A stretch of 64,000 nt of DNA from JAALLB01 sp017643495 (lineage in GTDB: Bacteria; Pseudomonadota; Alphaproteobacteria; Rhizobiales; Rhizobiaceae). The position numbers and the translations under genes were made by a program. This document shows, piece after piece, positions 8,930-17,818 of this stretch; within the stretch, counting starts at the first letter, position 1; every line of letters begins with the position of its first letter. The DNA lies in the NCBI GenBank assembly GCA_965216105.1, contig OZ244147.1, positions 620,001-684,000 of the forward strand, read 5' to 3'. The notes under the pieces are model-generated. The model was given only the letters and a program-made list of their open reading frames with translations, ran no database searches and was not told where the DNA came from.

Positions 8930-10159
8930 CTAGTTTCTCAATCTAGACAAAAGTTTCTTGGAGGCATAGCCATCCTGTTCGATCCCGTTTCGGGCCTGGA
9001 ACTGACGGATCGCTGCTTTTGAACCGCCTCCAATCTTTCCGTCAATCTCACCGTCATAGTAGCCGAGTGCAAGAAGCCGTTTTTGCAGTTCCTTGCGTTC
9101 CTCCTCGTCCAGGGGGATATAACCACGGGGCCAATCGACGACCAGGGGACCGTAGCCTGCAATCTGGTCGGCAAGAAGGCCGACTGCCAATGCATATTTG
9201 TCGGCGTTATTATAGCGTTTCAGAACGAAGAAGTTTTTCAGCATCAGGAATGAAGGGCCGGAGCGACCTGCAAGTTCACGCAGGTTTGCCCTGTCGGAAG
9301 GTCGTGGAAAAGCCTTCCCGCCGACGCGTTTCACCCCAAGACGTGACCACTCGGACAAGGGCCTGCTGCCTGTGCCTGCTGTCTTTGGCGATACGTTAGA
9401 AGGGGTATGCACCTCATAACCCCACGTTTTGCCGGTTTGCCATCCGTTTTTCTTGAGAAGGTTGGCTGCGGAGGCCAGTGCGTCAGGCACGGATTCCCAA
9501 ATGTTTCGGCGGCCATCGCCATCGATATCAACTGCCCAGGTCTGGTAGCTTGTCGGAATGAACTGGGTGTGCCCCATTGCACCTGCCCACGAGCCACGCA
9601 GGTCTCTCGCAGATACATCCCCGTTCTGGACAATTTTCATCGCGGCAATCAGCTGGTTGCGGGCAAACTTGCGGCGGCGCTTGTCCTGGTAGGCCAGCGT
9701 GGCAAGGGAACGGGCGACACTCATCAAGGCGGTATCGCGTTCAAGGGCGGCGCCATAGGAGGTTTCCATCGACCAGATTGCAAGCAGTATGTTCCGGTCA
9801 ACCCCGTAACGTCGCTCTATTATGTCGAGCCAGCGCTTGTAGCGAACCTTCATTTCGCGGCCGGTTTCGATGGCGCTTTCCGTTACCCGGTTATCTATGT
9901 AATCCCAGACCTTGCTTTTGAATTCCGGCTGGAAATTTGCCTTGCGTATGACTTCCGGGTCGGGTGAACTGATGCCGGCAAATACGGCATCGTATGTACG
10001 TCCGGAAACACCGTTCCTAGTGGCAACAGAGCGAAACTCGGAAATCCATTGTCTGAAACCGGTGTCAGCAAGGGCAAATGCTGGTGCGGAGAGGCTGAAA
10101 ATAAAGGCAGCCAGCAAGCTGGAAAGCATGTTGCTGCGGCAGGCGGCGAAAAGTGTCAT
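8930..10159 (-). CDS. lytic murein transglycosylase, MltB family with peptidoglycan-binding domain
   Basis: Periplasmic enzyme that cleaves the MurNAc-GlcNAc bond of peptidoglycan with formation of 1,6-anhydro-muramic acid. 409 residues: signal peptide at 1-31 (cleavage after AFALA), SLT_2/MltB catalytic domain around 33-325 with the catalytic glutamate in WSMETSYG (Glu132) and the GAMGHTQFIP motif, and a C-terminal PG_binding_1 domain (about 350-409, LLALGYYDGEIDG). No lipobox is seen, so it is probably soluble in the periplasm and held to murein by its C-terminal domain. It shares a strand with the DUF459 gene downstream. Members of this family are usually annotated simply as lytic murein transglycosylase. 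Confidence 0.92.
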   Translation of the reverse strand: MTLFAACRSNMLSSLLAAFIFSLSAPAFALADTGFRQWISEFRSVATRNGVSGRTYDAVFAGISSPDPEVIRKANFQPEFKSKVWDYIDNRVTESAIETGREMKVRYKRWLDIIERRYGVDRNILLAIWSMETSYGAALERDTALMSVARSLATLAYQDKRRRKFARNQLIAAMKIVQNGDVSARDLRGSWAGAMGHTQFIPTSYQTWAVDIDGDGRRNIWESVPDALASAANLLKKNGWQTGKTWGYEVHTPSNVSPKTAGTGSRPLSEWSRLGVKRVGGKAFPRPSDRANLRELAGRSGPSFLMLKNFFVLKRYNNADKYALAVGLLADQIAGYGPLVVDWPRGYIPLDEEERKELQKRLLALGYYDGEIDGKIGGGSKAAIRQFQARNGIEQDGYASKKLLSRLRN

Positions 10160-10256
10160 CGTCGATTGTCCCCGGATATGTAAAGCCGAATCATTCTCTG
10201 ATACGGAATCACGGGGATGGTTAATAACCGGATAAAATGACCAATTTCAGGCGTGG

Positions 10257-11288
10257 TCAGGCAACTTCGTCAGTGTGTTTGATATCTGCAATTTCCGGTG
10301 CCAGTGACCCGGAGGTCATGTTCTTTTCCCAAGCCAGGGCAGTTTCAACAATCGTGTCGAGGCTGTCATGCTGCGGGCGCCAGTCAAGCCGGGTCATCAA
10401 GCGGTTGCAATTTGCAGTCAGGCTTTCAATATCCCCGGCGCGGCGCTCCGACTCTATGACCTTGAAACGGTTTCCGGAAATGCGCTGGACGGTATCGACT
10501 ACCTCCCGTACGGAATAGCCCTTGCTATACCCGCAATTGGCGGTGAACTTCCTGCCACCGTCCCGGAGGAATTTCACAGCATGGTAATGGGCGTTTACAA
10601 GATCGTTGACGTGTATGAAGTCACGAATGCAGGTGCCATCCGGGGTATCATAATCCGTTCCGAAAATTTTCATGGATGAGCGTTTTCCGGTTGCCGCCTC
10701 GCAAGCAACCTTGATGAGATGCGTGGCGCCATCAGTTGACTGTCCGGTACGGCCATGCACATCACAGCCGGCTACATTGAAATATCTCAGAATCACATAA
10801 TTCAGGTCATGGGCATTTGCCGTATCCCGCAACATCAGTTCGGTCATCAGCTTTGATGTGCCATAGGGTGACAGCGGGTTGAGTATGGCGTTTTCTGCAA
10901 TCGGTCCGGTTGTGACGGGATTGCCGTAGACAGCAGCGGTTGAGGAAAAAATCATCCGCTTGACGCCGGTTTCAACTGCGGCTGCAATGAGGTTTCGCGA
11001 GTTTGCGGTGTTGTTCTGGTAGTATTTCAAGGGATTTTCTATGGACTCGGGCACGACGACCGAACCTGCGAAGTGAATGATTGTATCCACTCCGTTTTTC
11101 TTGATGATTTTTTCCATTCTCGACTGGTCGCCGATATCTGCCTCAATCAGCTCTACGCCATCTGGCACGGCCCATTTGAACCCAGTTGCAAGATTGTCCA
11201 CGACGATGAATTCCTCGTCATGATCGAGCAATTCCCAGACCATGTGACTGCCAATATAGCCTGCGCCGCCCGTAACAAGAATCGTCAT
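10257..11288 (-). CDS. galE: UDP-glucose 4-epimerase
   Basis: Interconverts UDP-glucose and UDP-galactose for exopolysaccharide and lipopolysaccharide synthesis. Extended short-chain dehydrogenase fold, about 343 residues when started at the ATG encoding MTILVTGG (11288), which places the Rossmann GXXGXXG motif (GGAGYIG) at residues 7-13; an earlier in-frame codon at 11321 would add an unlikely 11-residue tail. The catalytic Tyr-X3-Lys is in YGTSKLM (about Tyr142, Lys146) and the catalytic serine region is SSTAAVYG. It is divergent from galU, which supplies UDP-glucose, across 231 bases; the two form a functional sugar-nucleotide pair. Confidence 0.95.
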   Translation of the reverse strand: MTILVTGGAGYIGSHMVWELLDHDEEFIVVDNLATGFKWAVPDGVELIEADIGDQSRMEKIIKKNGVDTIIHFAGSVVVPESIENPLKYYQNNTANSRNLIAAAVETGVKRMIFSSTAAVYGNPVTTGPIAENAILNPLSPYGTSKLMTELMLRDTANAHDLNYVILRYFNVAGCDVHGRTGQSTDGATHLIKVACEAATGKRSSMKIFGTDYDTPDGTCIRDFIHVNDLVNAHYHAVKFLRDGGRKFTANCGYSKGYSVREVVDTVQRISGNRFKVIESERRAGDIESLTANCNRLMTRLDWRPQHDSLDTIVETALAWEKNMTSGSLAPEIADIKHTDEVA

Positions 11289-11519
11289 GTCAAATTTCCA
11301 ATCTCTGTTTTGGTATGGCAAGAGTAGGCCAAACGGGTTTGCGTCCGGCTAATCCGCTGTATGTGTTTTTAGTGAATTTCTTTACGGCGAATAAACCACA
11401 CAGTGCCGGTTGGGCAGGCCAAGATTGTCACATTGCCCTGAAACCAAAGGGTTCCAATTGCGTTCCTGTTCGGGATCGCCTATCCAGAATCAACGCCAGA
11501 AAACAATTTGGAGTAAGTC

Positions 11520-12398
11520 ATGACACTGAAGAAACCGGTACGCAAAGCCGTCTTTCCTGTTGCAGGTCTGGGCACCCGGTTTCTGCCTGCTACCAAATCC
11601 GTTCCCAAGGAAATGCTGACTGTGCTCGACAAGCCGGTTATCCAGTACGCTGTCGATGAAGCAAGAGCAGCCGGTATAGAGCATTTCATATTTGTAACGG
11701 GACGAAACAAGGCAGTGATCGAGGATCATTTTGATCTTCAGTACGAGTTGCAGGACACTCTTGAAAAGCGTGGCAAGACTGCCGGTCTGGAAACCCTGTC
11801 CCGCTACCAGCCAGAGGCAGGCACGACCAGCTTCACGCGCCAACAGGCGCCACTTGGTTTGGGCCACGCAGTATGGTGCGCGCGGGATATTGTCGGTGAT
11901 GAGCCGTTTGCGCTGCTTTTGCCAGACATGGTGATGAAAGATCCCAAGGGATGTCTTTCAGGCATGATGGAACTGTATGGTGAAACCGGTGGCAATGTCG
12001 TCTCCACAGAGGAAGTTGCCTGGGAAGAAACCCACAAATACGGGGTAGTCGAGAAAGGTGATGCCGCCGGGGCCGGGTTTGAAATCAGGGGAATGGTTGA
12101 AAAGCCTGAACCGGGAACCGCCCCTTCCAACCTGTTCATCAATGGACGCTATATCCTGCAGCCGGAAATATTCGATATTCTGGAGCGGCAGGGCCCAGGG
12201 GCGGGAAATGAAATCCAGCTTACGGATGGCATGCTAAACCTTGCAAGCGAACAGCCTTTCTACGGCTATGTATTTGAAGGTGAAACCTTTGATTGCGGTT
12301 CCAAGGCCGGTTTCATTCGTGCAAACATTGCCTTTGCGATGGATGATGACGAGGTGGCCGGTGAGGTACGGGAAGAGCTGGCCAGGCATCTTGGCTAG
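11520..12398 (+). CDS. galU: UTP-glucose-1-phosphate uridylyltransferase
   Basis: Makes UDP-glucose from UTP and glucose-1-phosphate; the product feeds GalE and glucan or polysaccharide synthesis. It is 292 residues, the family size. The nucleotidyl-transferase signature is near the N-terminus (FPVAGLGTRFLPATKS, with the Lys of VPKEM just after), and the metal and sugar-phosphate binding motif lies in LLLPDMV. ATG 11520 has GGAG six bases upstream. It ends 13 bases before the convergent porin-like gene. Confidence 0.96.
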   Translation: MTLKKPVRKAVFPVAGLGTRFLPATKSVPKEMLTVLDKPVIQYAVDEARAAGIEHFIFVTGRNKAVIEDHFDLQYELQDTLEKRGKTAGLETLSRYQPEAGTTSFTRQQAPLGLGHAVWCARDIVGDEPFALLLPDMVMKDPKGCLSGMMELYGETGGNVVSTEEVAWEETHKYGVVEKGDAAGAGFEIRGMVEKPEPGTAPSNLFINGRYILQPEIFDILERQGPGAGNEIQLTDGMLNLASEQPFYGYVFEGETFDCGSKAGFIRANIAFAMDDDEVAGEVREELARHLG

Positions 12399-12411
12399 GT
12401 TGCGCGTTGCT

Positions 12412-13926
12412 TCAGCGTTGCAAGCGGACCCCCATGCGGCCTGATATTTCATTGAAGCCGGAATTCGGATCATCCGATGTAAACTGCCCGTATTCCACAT
12501 CGGCTGTGAGTGCCATGAAGCGGTTCACCCAGTATTCCGTTCCAAATCCAAACTGGTAAGTCCGGTCGTTTTCGTCGTTTGTTTCAATCTCGATGTCAGC
12601 GAACGCATTGATGCCGAGGCGGGCGGTTATCTGGCGCTCGAAATCCAGTCGTGCATTGTAGAGAACGGAGCCGTTTTCATCAGCCGTGATCGAACTGTTG
12701 GTTTGCGTGCCCACAGTGAGCCCAACCGTGGTTTCGCGCTCTGGCGACCATTGCAGGTTTCCGTTGAGGGTAAATGTATTGAGGTCATTAAGGGCGGCAT
12801 CAGTGAATTGTTCGGTGAGATAACCCAATGCAATCTCACCTTGCAGTTTTTCGTCGAAGTCCAGTTCAACACCACCCTGTAACGCATATATATCACTGTC
12901 ACGCCGGTTGCCATTCCGATCTATCGTACGGTCAAACTCCCGCAGGGTATATGATGCTTCGACAAACGGGGTAACTGCTGTCGAGATTTCATAGCCGACA
13001 CGTGCTGCAATGCCGTAATCCGTATTGTTGCGGTCAGACTGTGAAACAGTTACGCCGCCACCGAGGTCGGCATTGGTGAAAATGTCACGCTCGACGCTGC
13101 CCCTCAATGTGAATTGCAGCCGGCGAACTGCCTGGGCAAGCTCCAGACTGCCGCCATATGAATGTGTGAGCGGGTTGTCGACAGCCCCGGGAGCCAAGGT
13201 GCTGCTGGTAAAGCCCTGGGTTCCCAGTGTGTAGAACCCTGTTCCGGTCAATGTGTAACCATCAGCCAGATCAAGGCGAAGTGCGGAATTCAGCAAGAGG
13301 GAAGGTTCGTCTATCTCATCGCTGTTGAAAGGCCTTCTGTATCCGGCATCAATGGTGGTCTGCAATTCGTGGCGTGACCAGTCGGATGTGAGGCTCAAAC
13401 GGGCATTGGTTTGTGAGAACGCCCCTCCATTGCCGCCAACCTGGCCAGACAGGTTGCTGGAATACCCAACTGCCTGTTCCAGTGTTGCATTTGCCTCAAA
13501 AGTACCGATGCGAAATCCCGTTGGTGAAAACGGGTCCGGCTCCGGCGTTGGGGTGTTCCCTTCCTGCACTGGTGCAGCAGGCAGGTTTGACCGGGTTGCT
13601 CCGTCAGCGGAGAGAGGATTGCTGACCCGTGATGCTGCACTGGCAGCGCGCGCCCTTTGTTGCTGGTTTCGCTGGTTGCGGGCAGTTGGTATGGCAAGCT
13701 GGCCGGATGTGGGAGAATCTGCTGGGCGGGATGCAGGTTCGGAAGTCGGGCTACCTGATGCCGGGTTTCCTGATGCAGGGGCCTGGTCTATTGAACCGCG
13801 GATACCGCTATTGTCCGGGAGTAATGCCGTTTGGGCCAGAACAGAACCGACATGCGGGAATACACCGCTTCCCACAAGAAAAGCGGCAATCCATAGGCCG
13901 GACTTGGACATTTTCGCCGTTGTCAT
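12412..13926 (-). CDS. putative outer-membrane beta-barrel protein (BBP2_2-like)
   Basis: 504 residues with a signal peptide (hydrophobic 10-31, cleavage near VLAQT), then a low-complexity Pro/Ser/Ala linker to about residue 130, then a long run of alternating hydrophobic and polar strands rich in Tyr, Gly and Thr, typical of a beta-barrel (for example GYRRPFNSDE, LTGTGFYTLG, RVGYEISTAVTPF). The C-terminus ends in a strand (ISGRMGVRLQR). This pattern fits the putative beta-barrel porin 2 family seen in rhizobia, often near exopolysaccharide genes. Function is unknown; it may be a porin or a polysaccharide secretion component. It is divergent from kpsF with about 107 bases between the starts. 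Confidence 0.75.
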   Translation of the reverse strand: MTTAKMSKSGLWIAAFLVGSGVFPHVGSVLAQTALLPDNSGIRGSIDQAPASGNPASGSPTSEPASRPADSPTSGQLAIPTARNQRNQQQRARAASAASRVSNPLSADGATRSNLPAAPVQEGNTPTPEPDPFSPTGFRIGTFEANATLEQAVGYSSNLSGQVGGNGGAFSQTNARLSLTSDWSRHELQTTIDAGYRRPFNSDEIDEPSLLLNSALRLDLADGYTLTGTGFYTLGTQGFTSSTLAPGAVDNPLTHSYGGSLELAQAVRRLQFTLRGSVERDIFTNADLGGGVTVSQSDRNNTDYGIAARVGYEISTAVTPFVEASYTLREFDRTIDRNGNRRDSDIYALQGGVELDFDEKLQGEIALGYLTEQFTDAALNDLNTFTLNGNLQWSPERETTVGLTVGTQTNSSITADENGSVLYNARLDFERQITARLGINAFADIEIETNDENDRTYQFGFGTEYWVNRFMALTADVEYGQFTSDDPNSGFNEISGRMGVRLQR

Positions 13927-14033
13927 ATATCAGGTTCGGGAACATCGGTTATGTGTTGCCAAACCGTAAACATTTACAGTTAACGAATAGTTGCGAGACC
14001 AGCATCTTGTCAGTGGTAAACGAAAACTCCGTC

Positions 14034-15008
14034 ATGACCAGAACTGCCAATGTGACGTCTGCCCTGCAGACCATTGAAACAGAAAAAGCGGGCCTTGAAG
14101 CACTTGCGCGCGAGCTGGAAAACAGCATGGGCGAGGCATTCGAACAGGCTTGTGAAACCATCCTCAATATCAAGGGCAGGGTAATCGTCAGTGGTGTGGG
14201 CAAAAGCGGTCATGTTGCAGGCAAGCTGGCCGCCTCTCTTGCGTCCACAGGGACGCCGGCCTTTTTTGTCCATCCGGCAGAAGCCAATCACGGGGACCTC
14301 GGAATGATTGCCCGTGATGATGTGGTAATTGCGTTGTCCTGGTCCGGCGAGACCACTGAACTCAAGGGTGTTCTTTCCTATGCAAGCCGTTTTTCAATTC
14401 CGCTGATTGCGATAACCCGAAGCAGGACATCCACGCTTGGGCGGGAAGCCAATATCTGTCTGGAGCTACCGCGTGTTAAAGAGGCTTGTCCAAACGGTCT
14501 TGCTCCGACAACATCGACGATCATGCAAATGGCCATTGGTGATGCCCTTGCTGTTGCGCTGCTCAAGGGCAGGGGCTTTTCAGCAGATGATTTCGGTATT
14601 TATCACCCGGGTGGATCACTTGGTGCGAACCTCAAGCGGATCAGTGACATCATGCATACGGGGGATTCAATACCGCTGGTGCCTGAAAAAACCAGTCTGC
14701 CTGATGCAATCATGGAGCTGTCTGCAAAGCGTTTTGGCTGTGTGGGCATAACCGGGAAGGATGGCGAACTTTGCGGGATCATCACGGATGGTGACCTGGC
14801 CCGCAATCTCGACAAGACGCTGACCAAAATGTTGGTGGAAGACATGATGACGGTCAATCCGGTTACCATTGACGCCGGTTCACTTGCGACAAGTGCAATG
14901 GCAATTCTGGATGGCAAAAAGATCAGTGCGCTTATTGTTACTGATGAAGCAAAAAGACCGATCGGCATCGTGCACTTGCATGACCTGTTGCGGATTGGTG
15001 CCGCCTGA
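14034..15008 (+). CDS. kpsF: D-arabinose 5-phosphate isomerase, SIS plus two CBS domains
   Basis: Converts ribulose 5-phosphate to arabinose 5-phosphate, the first step to KDO for lipid A inner core or capsule. 324 residues from ATG 14034: an SIS sugar-isomerase domain (about 30-180, with SGVGKSGHVAGKLAASLAS and the GDLG and SWSGETTE motifs) followed by a pair of CBS domains (about 200-324). No strong ribosome site precedes 14034; an in-frame GTG at 14013 is an alternative. The reading frame stays open far upstream, but that part is antisense to the porin gene and not expected to be translated. KdsD and KpsF cannot be told apart from sequence alone. Confidence 0.92.
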   Translation: MTRTANVTSALQTIETEKAGLEALARELENSMGEAFEQACETILNIKGRVIVSGVGKSGHVAGKLAASLASTGTPAFFVHPAEANHGDLGMIARDDVVIALSWSGETTELKGVLSYASRFSIPLIAITRSRTSTLGREANICLELPRVKEACPNGLAPTTSTIMQMAIGDALAVALLKGRGFSADDFGIYHPGGSLGANLKRISDIMHTGDSIPLVPEKTSLPDAIMELSAKRFGCVGITGKDGELCGIITDGDLARNLDKTLTKMLVEDMMTVNPVTIDAGSLATSAMAILDGKKISALIVTDEAKRPIGIVHLHDLLRIGAA

Positions 15009-15018
15009 TATCCTGTGA

Positions 15019-15501
15019 TCAGGAGTCAGCAGGGGCTTCCACAGCCTCAACCCGCAATGTGCTGCCATCTATCCCGATGACCCGTACGGTATTTCCGGCA
15101 GGGATATCCGGTCCTGTTACCCTCCATGTGGAGTCTCCCATGCGAATGCGGCCGCTACCGTTTGAAACAGGCTGATCAAGGGTCGCCGTGCGACCAATCA
15201 GCTGGGCTCCGCGTTCATTGAGAGCGGGTGTTTCATCAGAACTTTCCCTTTGTCTGCTCATGTAACCCCTGCCCAAATAGGCAATCACCAGACTCAAGAT
15301 CAGAAAGGTGATGACTTGTGCCTGCCAGGGCCAGACCGGGTTTTCAAGGCCAAGCAGAAGTGTTGCCACCCCAACGATCAAAGCTGCCAGGGCTGGCCAC
15401 AGCAATATGGTGCTTGGCAGCAGTATTTCTGCGCCCAGCAGGACAAGCCCGAGTGCTACCCAGGCCCAGGGCCCCAGAAATTCAAGGATTGCACTTTCCA
15501 T
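15019..15501 (-). CDS. NfeD-family membrane protein
   Basis: 160 residues. Two or three transmembrane segments in the N-terminal half (around residues 11-50 and 56-78) are followed by a C-terminal OB-fold domain (about 95-155) with the family pattern LIGRTATLDQPVSNGSGRI and GSTLRVEAV. This is the short NfeD form that lacks the protease domain. It is downstream of an SPFH gene by 21 bases on the same strand; NfeD and SPFH proteins are a well-known functional pair in membrane-microdomain organisation or quality control. Confidence 0.9.
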   Translation of the reverse strand: MESAILEFLGPWAWVALGLVLLGAEILLPSTILLWPALAALIVGVATLLLGLENPVWPWQAQVITFLILSLVIAYLGRGYMSRQRESSDETPALNERGAQLIGRTATLDQPVSNGSGRIRMGDSTWRVTGPDIPAGNTVRVIGIDGSTLRVEAVEAPADS

Positions 15502-15522
15502 GTGTTTTCCTGCTCCTGTTGT

Positions 15523-16512
15523 CTACCGGCCATCCGGATTTGGCGGCACGATCGGAGTAGTGCCGGTGCGCTGACCAGTTGACGGGCTGCCATCGTCCTT
15601 TCCGAAAACCTCTTTTGCGATTTCACCAATTCCACCAAGCGAACCCAGAATGGAAGTCGCTTCAAGCGGCAGCATGATGACTTTCTGGTTTCTGGAGTTC
15701 GCTATCTGGGCAAGGGCCTCCAGATATTTCTGCGCAACAAAATAGTTTATTGCCTGCGTGTTACCTCCGGCAATCGCATCAGAAACCATTCGTGTTGCCT
15801 CTGCTTCGGCCTGGGCTAGGCGCTCACGGGCTTCTGCTTCCCTGAAGGCTGCTTCACGCTCACCTTCGGCCTGCAGGATCTGGGACTGTTTTTCGCCTTC
15901 GGCCTTCAGAATTTCCGATTGGCGGAATCCTTCCGCCTCAAGAACCCGGGCCCGTTTTTCCCGCTCTGCCTTCATCTGTCGCCCCATGGCATCAATCAGG
16001 TCTTGCGGTGGGTTGATGTCCTTGATCTCGATGCGGGTAATCTTCAGTCCCCAGGGAGAAGCGGCCTCGTCAACCACGCGCAGCAGGCGCTCGTTGATGT
16101 CATCGCGTTTGGCCAGCAATTCATCCAGATCCATTGAGCCCATGACAGTACGGATGTTTGTCATGGTGAGGTTGAGCAGCGCCCGTTCAAGGTCCCGTAC
16201 TTCATAGGCGGCCCGAGGGGCATCCATTACCTGAAAAAATGTGACGCCATCTGCAAGGATACTGGCATTGTCCTTGGTAATCACCTCCTGGGTGGGAACA
16301 TCCAGAACCTGTTCCATCATGTTCATTTTACGTCCAATACGGTCGATGAACGGGACTATCAGGTTGAGACCGGGTTTGAGGGTCTTGGTGAATTTTCCGA
16401 AGCGTTCGACGGTATAGTTGTAGCCTTGCGGCACCTGTTTGATGCCGGCAAAGAGAATCAGGATTACCAGAAATGCAAAGATCGCAATGGCAACGTCAAA
16501 GCCAAAAATCAT
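15523..16512 (-). CDS. SPFH / band 7 (stomatin-like, QmcA-type) membrane protein
   Basis: 329 residues: an N-terminal membrane anchor (about 6-26), the SPFH/PHB domain (about 27-190, containing VERFGKFTKTLKPGLN and ITRIEIKDINPPQ), a long charged coiled coil rich in Glu, Ala and Arg (about 185-245), and a C-terminal conserved block. It is the standard partner of the NfeD gene downstream. Such proteins oligomerise in the inner membrane and modulate proteases or membrane order. The call to the family is secure; the exact cellular role is inferred. Confidence 0.92.
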   Translation of the reverse strand: MIFGFDVAIAIFAFLVILILFAGIKQVPQGYNYTVERFGKFTKTLKPGLNLIVPFIDRIGRKMNMMEQVLDVPTQEVITKDNASILADGVTFFQVMDAPRAAYEVRDLERALLNLTMTNIRTVMGSMDLDELLAKRDDINERLLRVVDEAASPWGLKITRIEIKDINPPQDLIDAMGRQMKAEREKRARVLEAEGFRQSEILKAEGEKQSQILQAEGEREAAFREAEARERLAQAEAEATRMVSDAIAGGNTQAINYFVAQKYLEALAQIANSRNQKVIMLPLEATSILGSLGGIGEIAKEVFGKDDGSPSTGQRTGTTPIVPPNPDGR

Positions 16513-16623
16513 GAGAGCCCTCCCGAAAGGTTGTTCAATTCTTATATACGGGAAAGTCGGCTTTGTGGCAGAAAAATCGCGAGCGCGGTTTCGGCGCTGT
16601 CAGAAGGCCATGGTCCGTGAAAA

Positions 16624-17688
16624 TCAAGCGAGTGGTGTAACCCAGCCTTGCATTTCGCGCCGCACCACTGTTTCGATTACATGCATGCCTTCCGGACTGT
16701 CATTGAGGCAGGGAATGTAGTGGAAAGTTTCGCCACCATGTTCCAGAAAGATGTCCTTGCCCTCAACGGCAATTTCCTCAAGCGTTTCCAGGCAGTCAGA
16801 CGAGAAGCCCGGATTGAAAACAGCGAGGTTTTTTACTCCCTCGGCGGCCAGTTTTTCGATTGTCTTGTCCGTGTAGGGTTGCAGCCATTCTTCCGGTCCA
16901 AAGCGGGACTGGAAGCAGGTAATGAGGTAGTCTTGGGAAAACCCCATGCGCTCACGCACCAGACGTGTCGTCTTCATGCAATGGCAGTGGTAGGGATCCC
17001 CCTTCTCGAAATAGCTTTTGGGAATGCCGTGATAGGATGCGATGATTTTTTCCGGCTTGTGGTCCATTGAGGAAAGGGCATTTTCCAGCGTAGAGCACAA
17101 TGCTTCGATATATGCTGTATCGTCGTGATAGGATGGAATGGTTCGCACTGCCGGCATCCATCTTTGCTTCATCAGGTATTCAAAAACCTTGTCATTGACG
17201 GTTGCAGTCGTGCTTGCAGAATATTGGGGGTAGAGCGGGAAAATGATGATACGCTCGCATCCGTTCGCCTGAAGCTTCTCAAGACGCGAAGATATGGATG
17301 GCTGTCCGTATCTCATGGCCCAGTCGACAATGATGTCCGTGTTTCGAGAAAGCGCTGTTGCAAGCTGTTCTGCCTGTGAGCGCGTGAAGGTGCGCAAGGG
17401 CGATTCATTCGCTTCGTGGTTCCAGATCGTCTTGTAGGCTGCGCCTGATTTTTTGGGTCGAACATTCAATACGATGCCAAAGAGAATTGGATACCAGAGG
17501 AGCTTCGGCCACTCGATCACACGGCTGTCTGTCAGGAATTCCCGCAGGTAACGGTACATGCTCTTGCGGTCATATCCGTCTGGCGTTCCGAGATTGACCA
17601 GAAGAATACCGGTTTTTCCGAATGATACAGCCGGGTGTTGATCGGGCAGATTGCCCGTGTTTCCAGAATTCTTGGTTGCTCGCTGCAT
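16624..17688 (-). CDS. hemH: ferrochelatase
   Basis: Inserts ferrous iron into protoporphyrin IX, the last step of protoheme synthesis. 354 residues, family length. Motifs: LVNLGTPD near the N-terminus (31-37), the catalytic histidine in ASYHGIPKSY (His220), a cysteine-containing stretch CHCMKTTRLVRE, and the acidic metal-handling face in SSDCLETLEEI (Glu301 and Glu304-305). The promoter region 33-48 bases upstream of the start carries an Irr-type iron control element (listed separately), consistent with iron-responsive control. It is the only heme gene in the window. Confidence 0.96.
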   Translation of the reverse strand: MQRATKNSGNTGNLPDQHPAVSFGKTGILLVNLGTPDGYDRKSMYRYLREFLTDSRVIEWPKLLWYPILFGIVLNVRPKKSGAAYKTIWNHEANESPLRTFTRSQAEQLATALSRNTDIIVDWAMRYGQPSISSRLEKLQANGCERIIIFPLYPQYSASTTATVNDKVFEYLMKQRWMPAVRTIPSYHDDTAYIEALCSTLENALSSMDHKPEKIIASYHGIPKSYFEKGDPYHCHCMKTTRLVRERMGFSQDYLITCFQSRFGPEEWLQPYTDKTIEKLAAEGVKNLAVFNPGFSSDCLETLEEIAVEGKDIFLEHGGETFHYIPCLNDSPEGMHVIETVVRREMQGWVTPLA

Positions 17689-17720
17689 CCGGTCAATCCA
17701 CGGTTCGGTGCTGTTTCCAG

Positions 17721-17736
17721 TTTAGACTGGTTCTAA
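17721..17736. promoter_or_regulatory. Irr-type iron control element upstream of hemH
   Basis: TTTAGACTGGTTCTAA is an inverted repeat with arms TTTAGA and TTCTAA separated by four bases. It differs slightly from the rhizobial iron control element (TTTAGAA-N3-TTCTAAA) bound by Irr. It begins 33 bases upstream of the hemH start codon, a sensible place for repression when iron is low. The match was made by eye against the remembered consensus. Confidence 0.6.
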
Positions 17737-17818
17737 TTAGCGTGTTTTGCGCAGAGTTCAACGCGGCATAATGTTCATTGCCGGTTCAAGAATTCGTGTG
17801 ACGGGATGAAAAACGGTT

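Noticed and set aside
13629..14033. N-terminal extension of KpsF by 135 codons
   Set aside because: The extension is antisense to the porin gene and has no homology; the conserved protein starts at about 14034.
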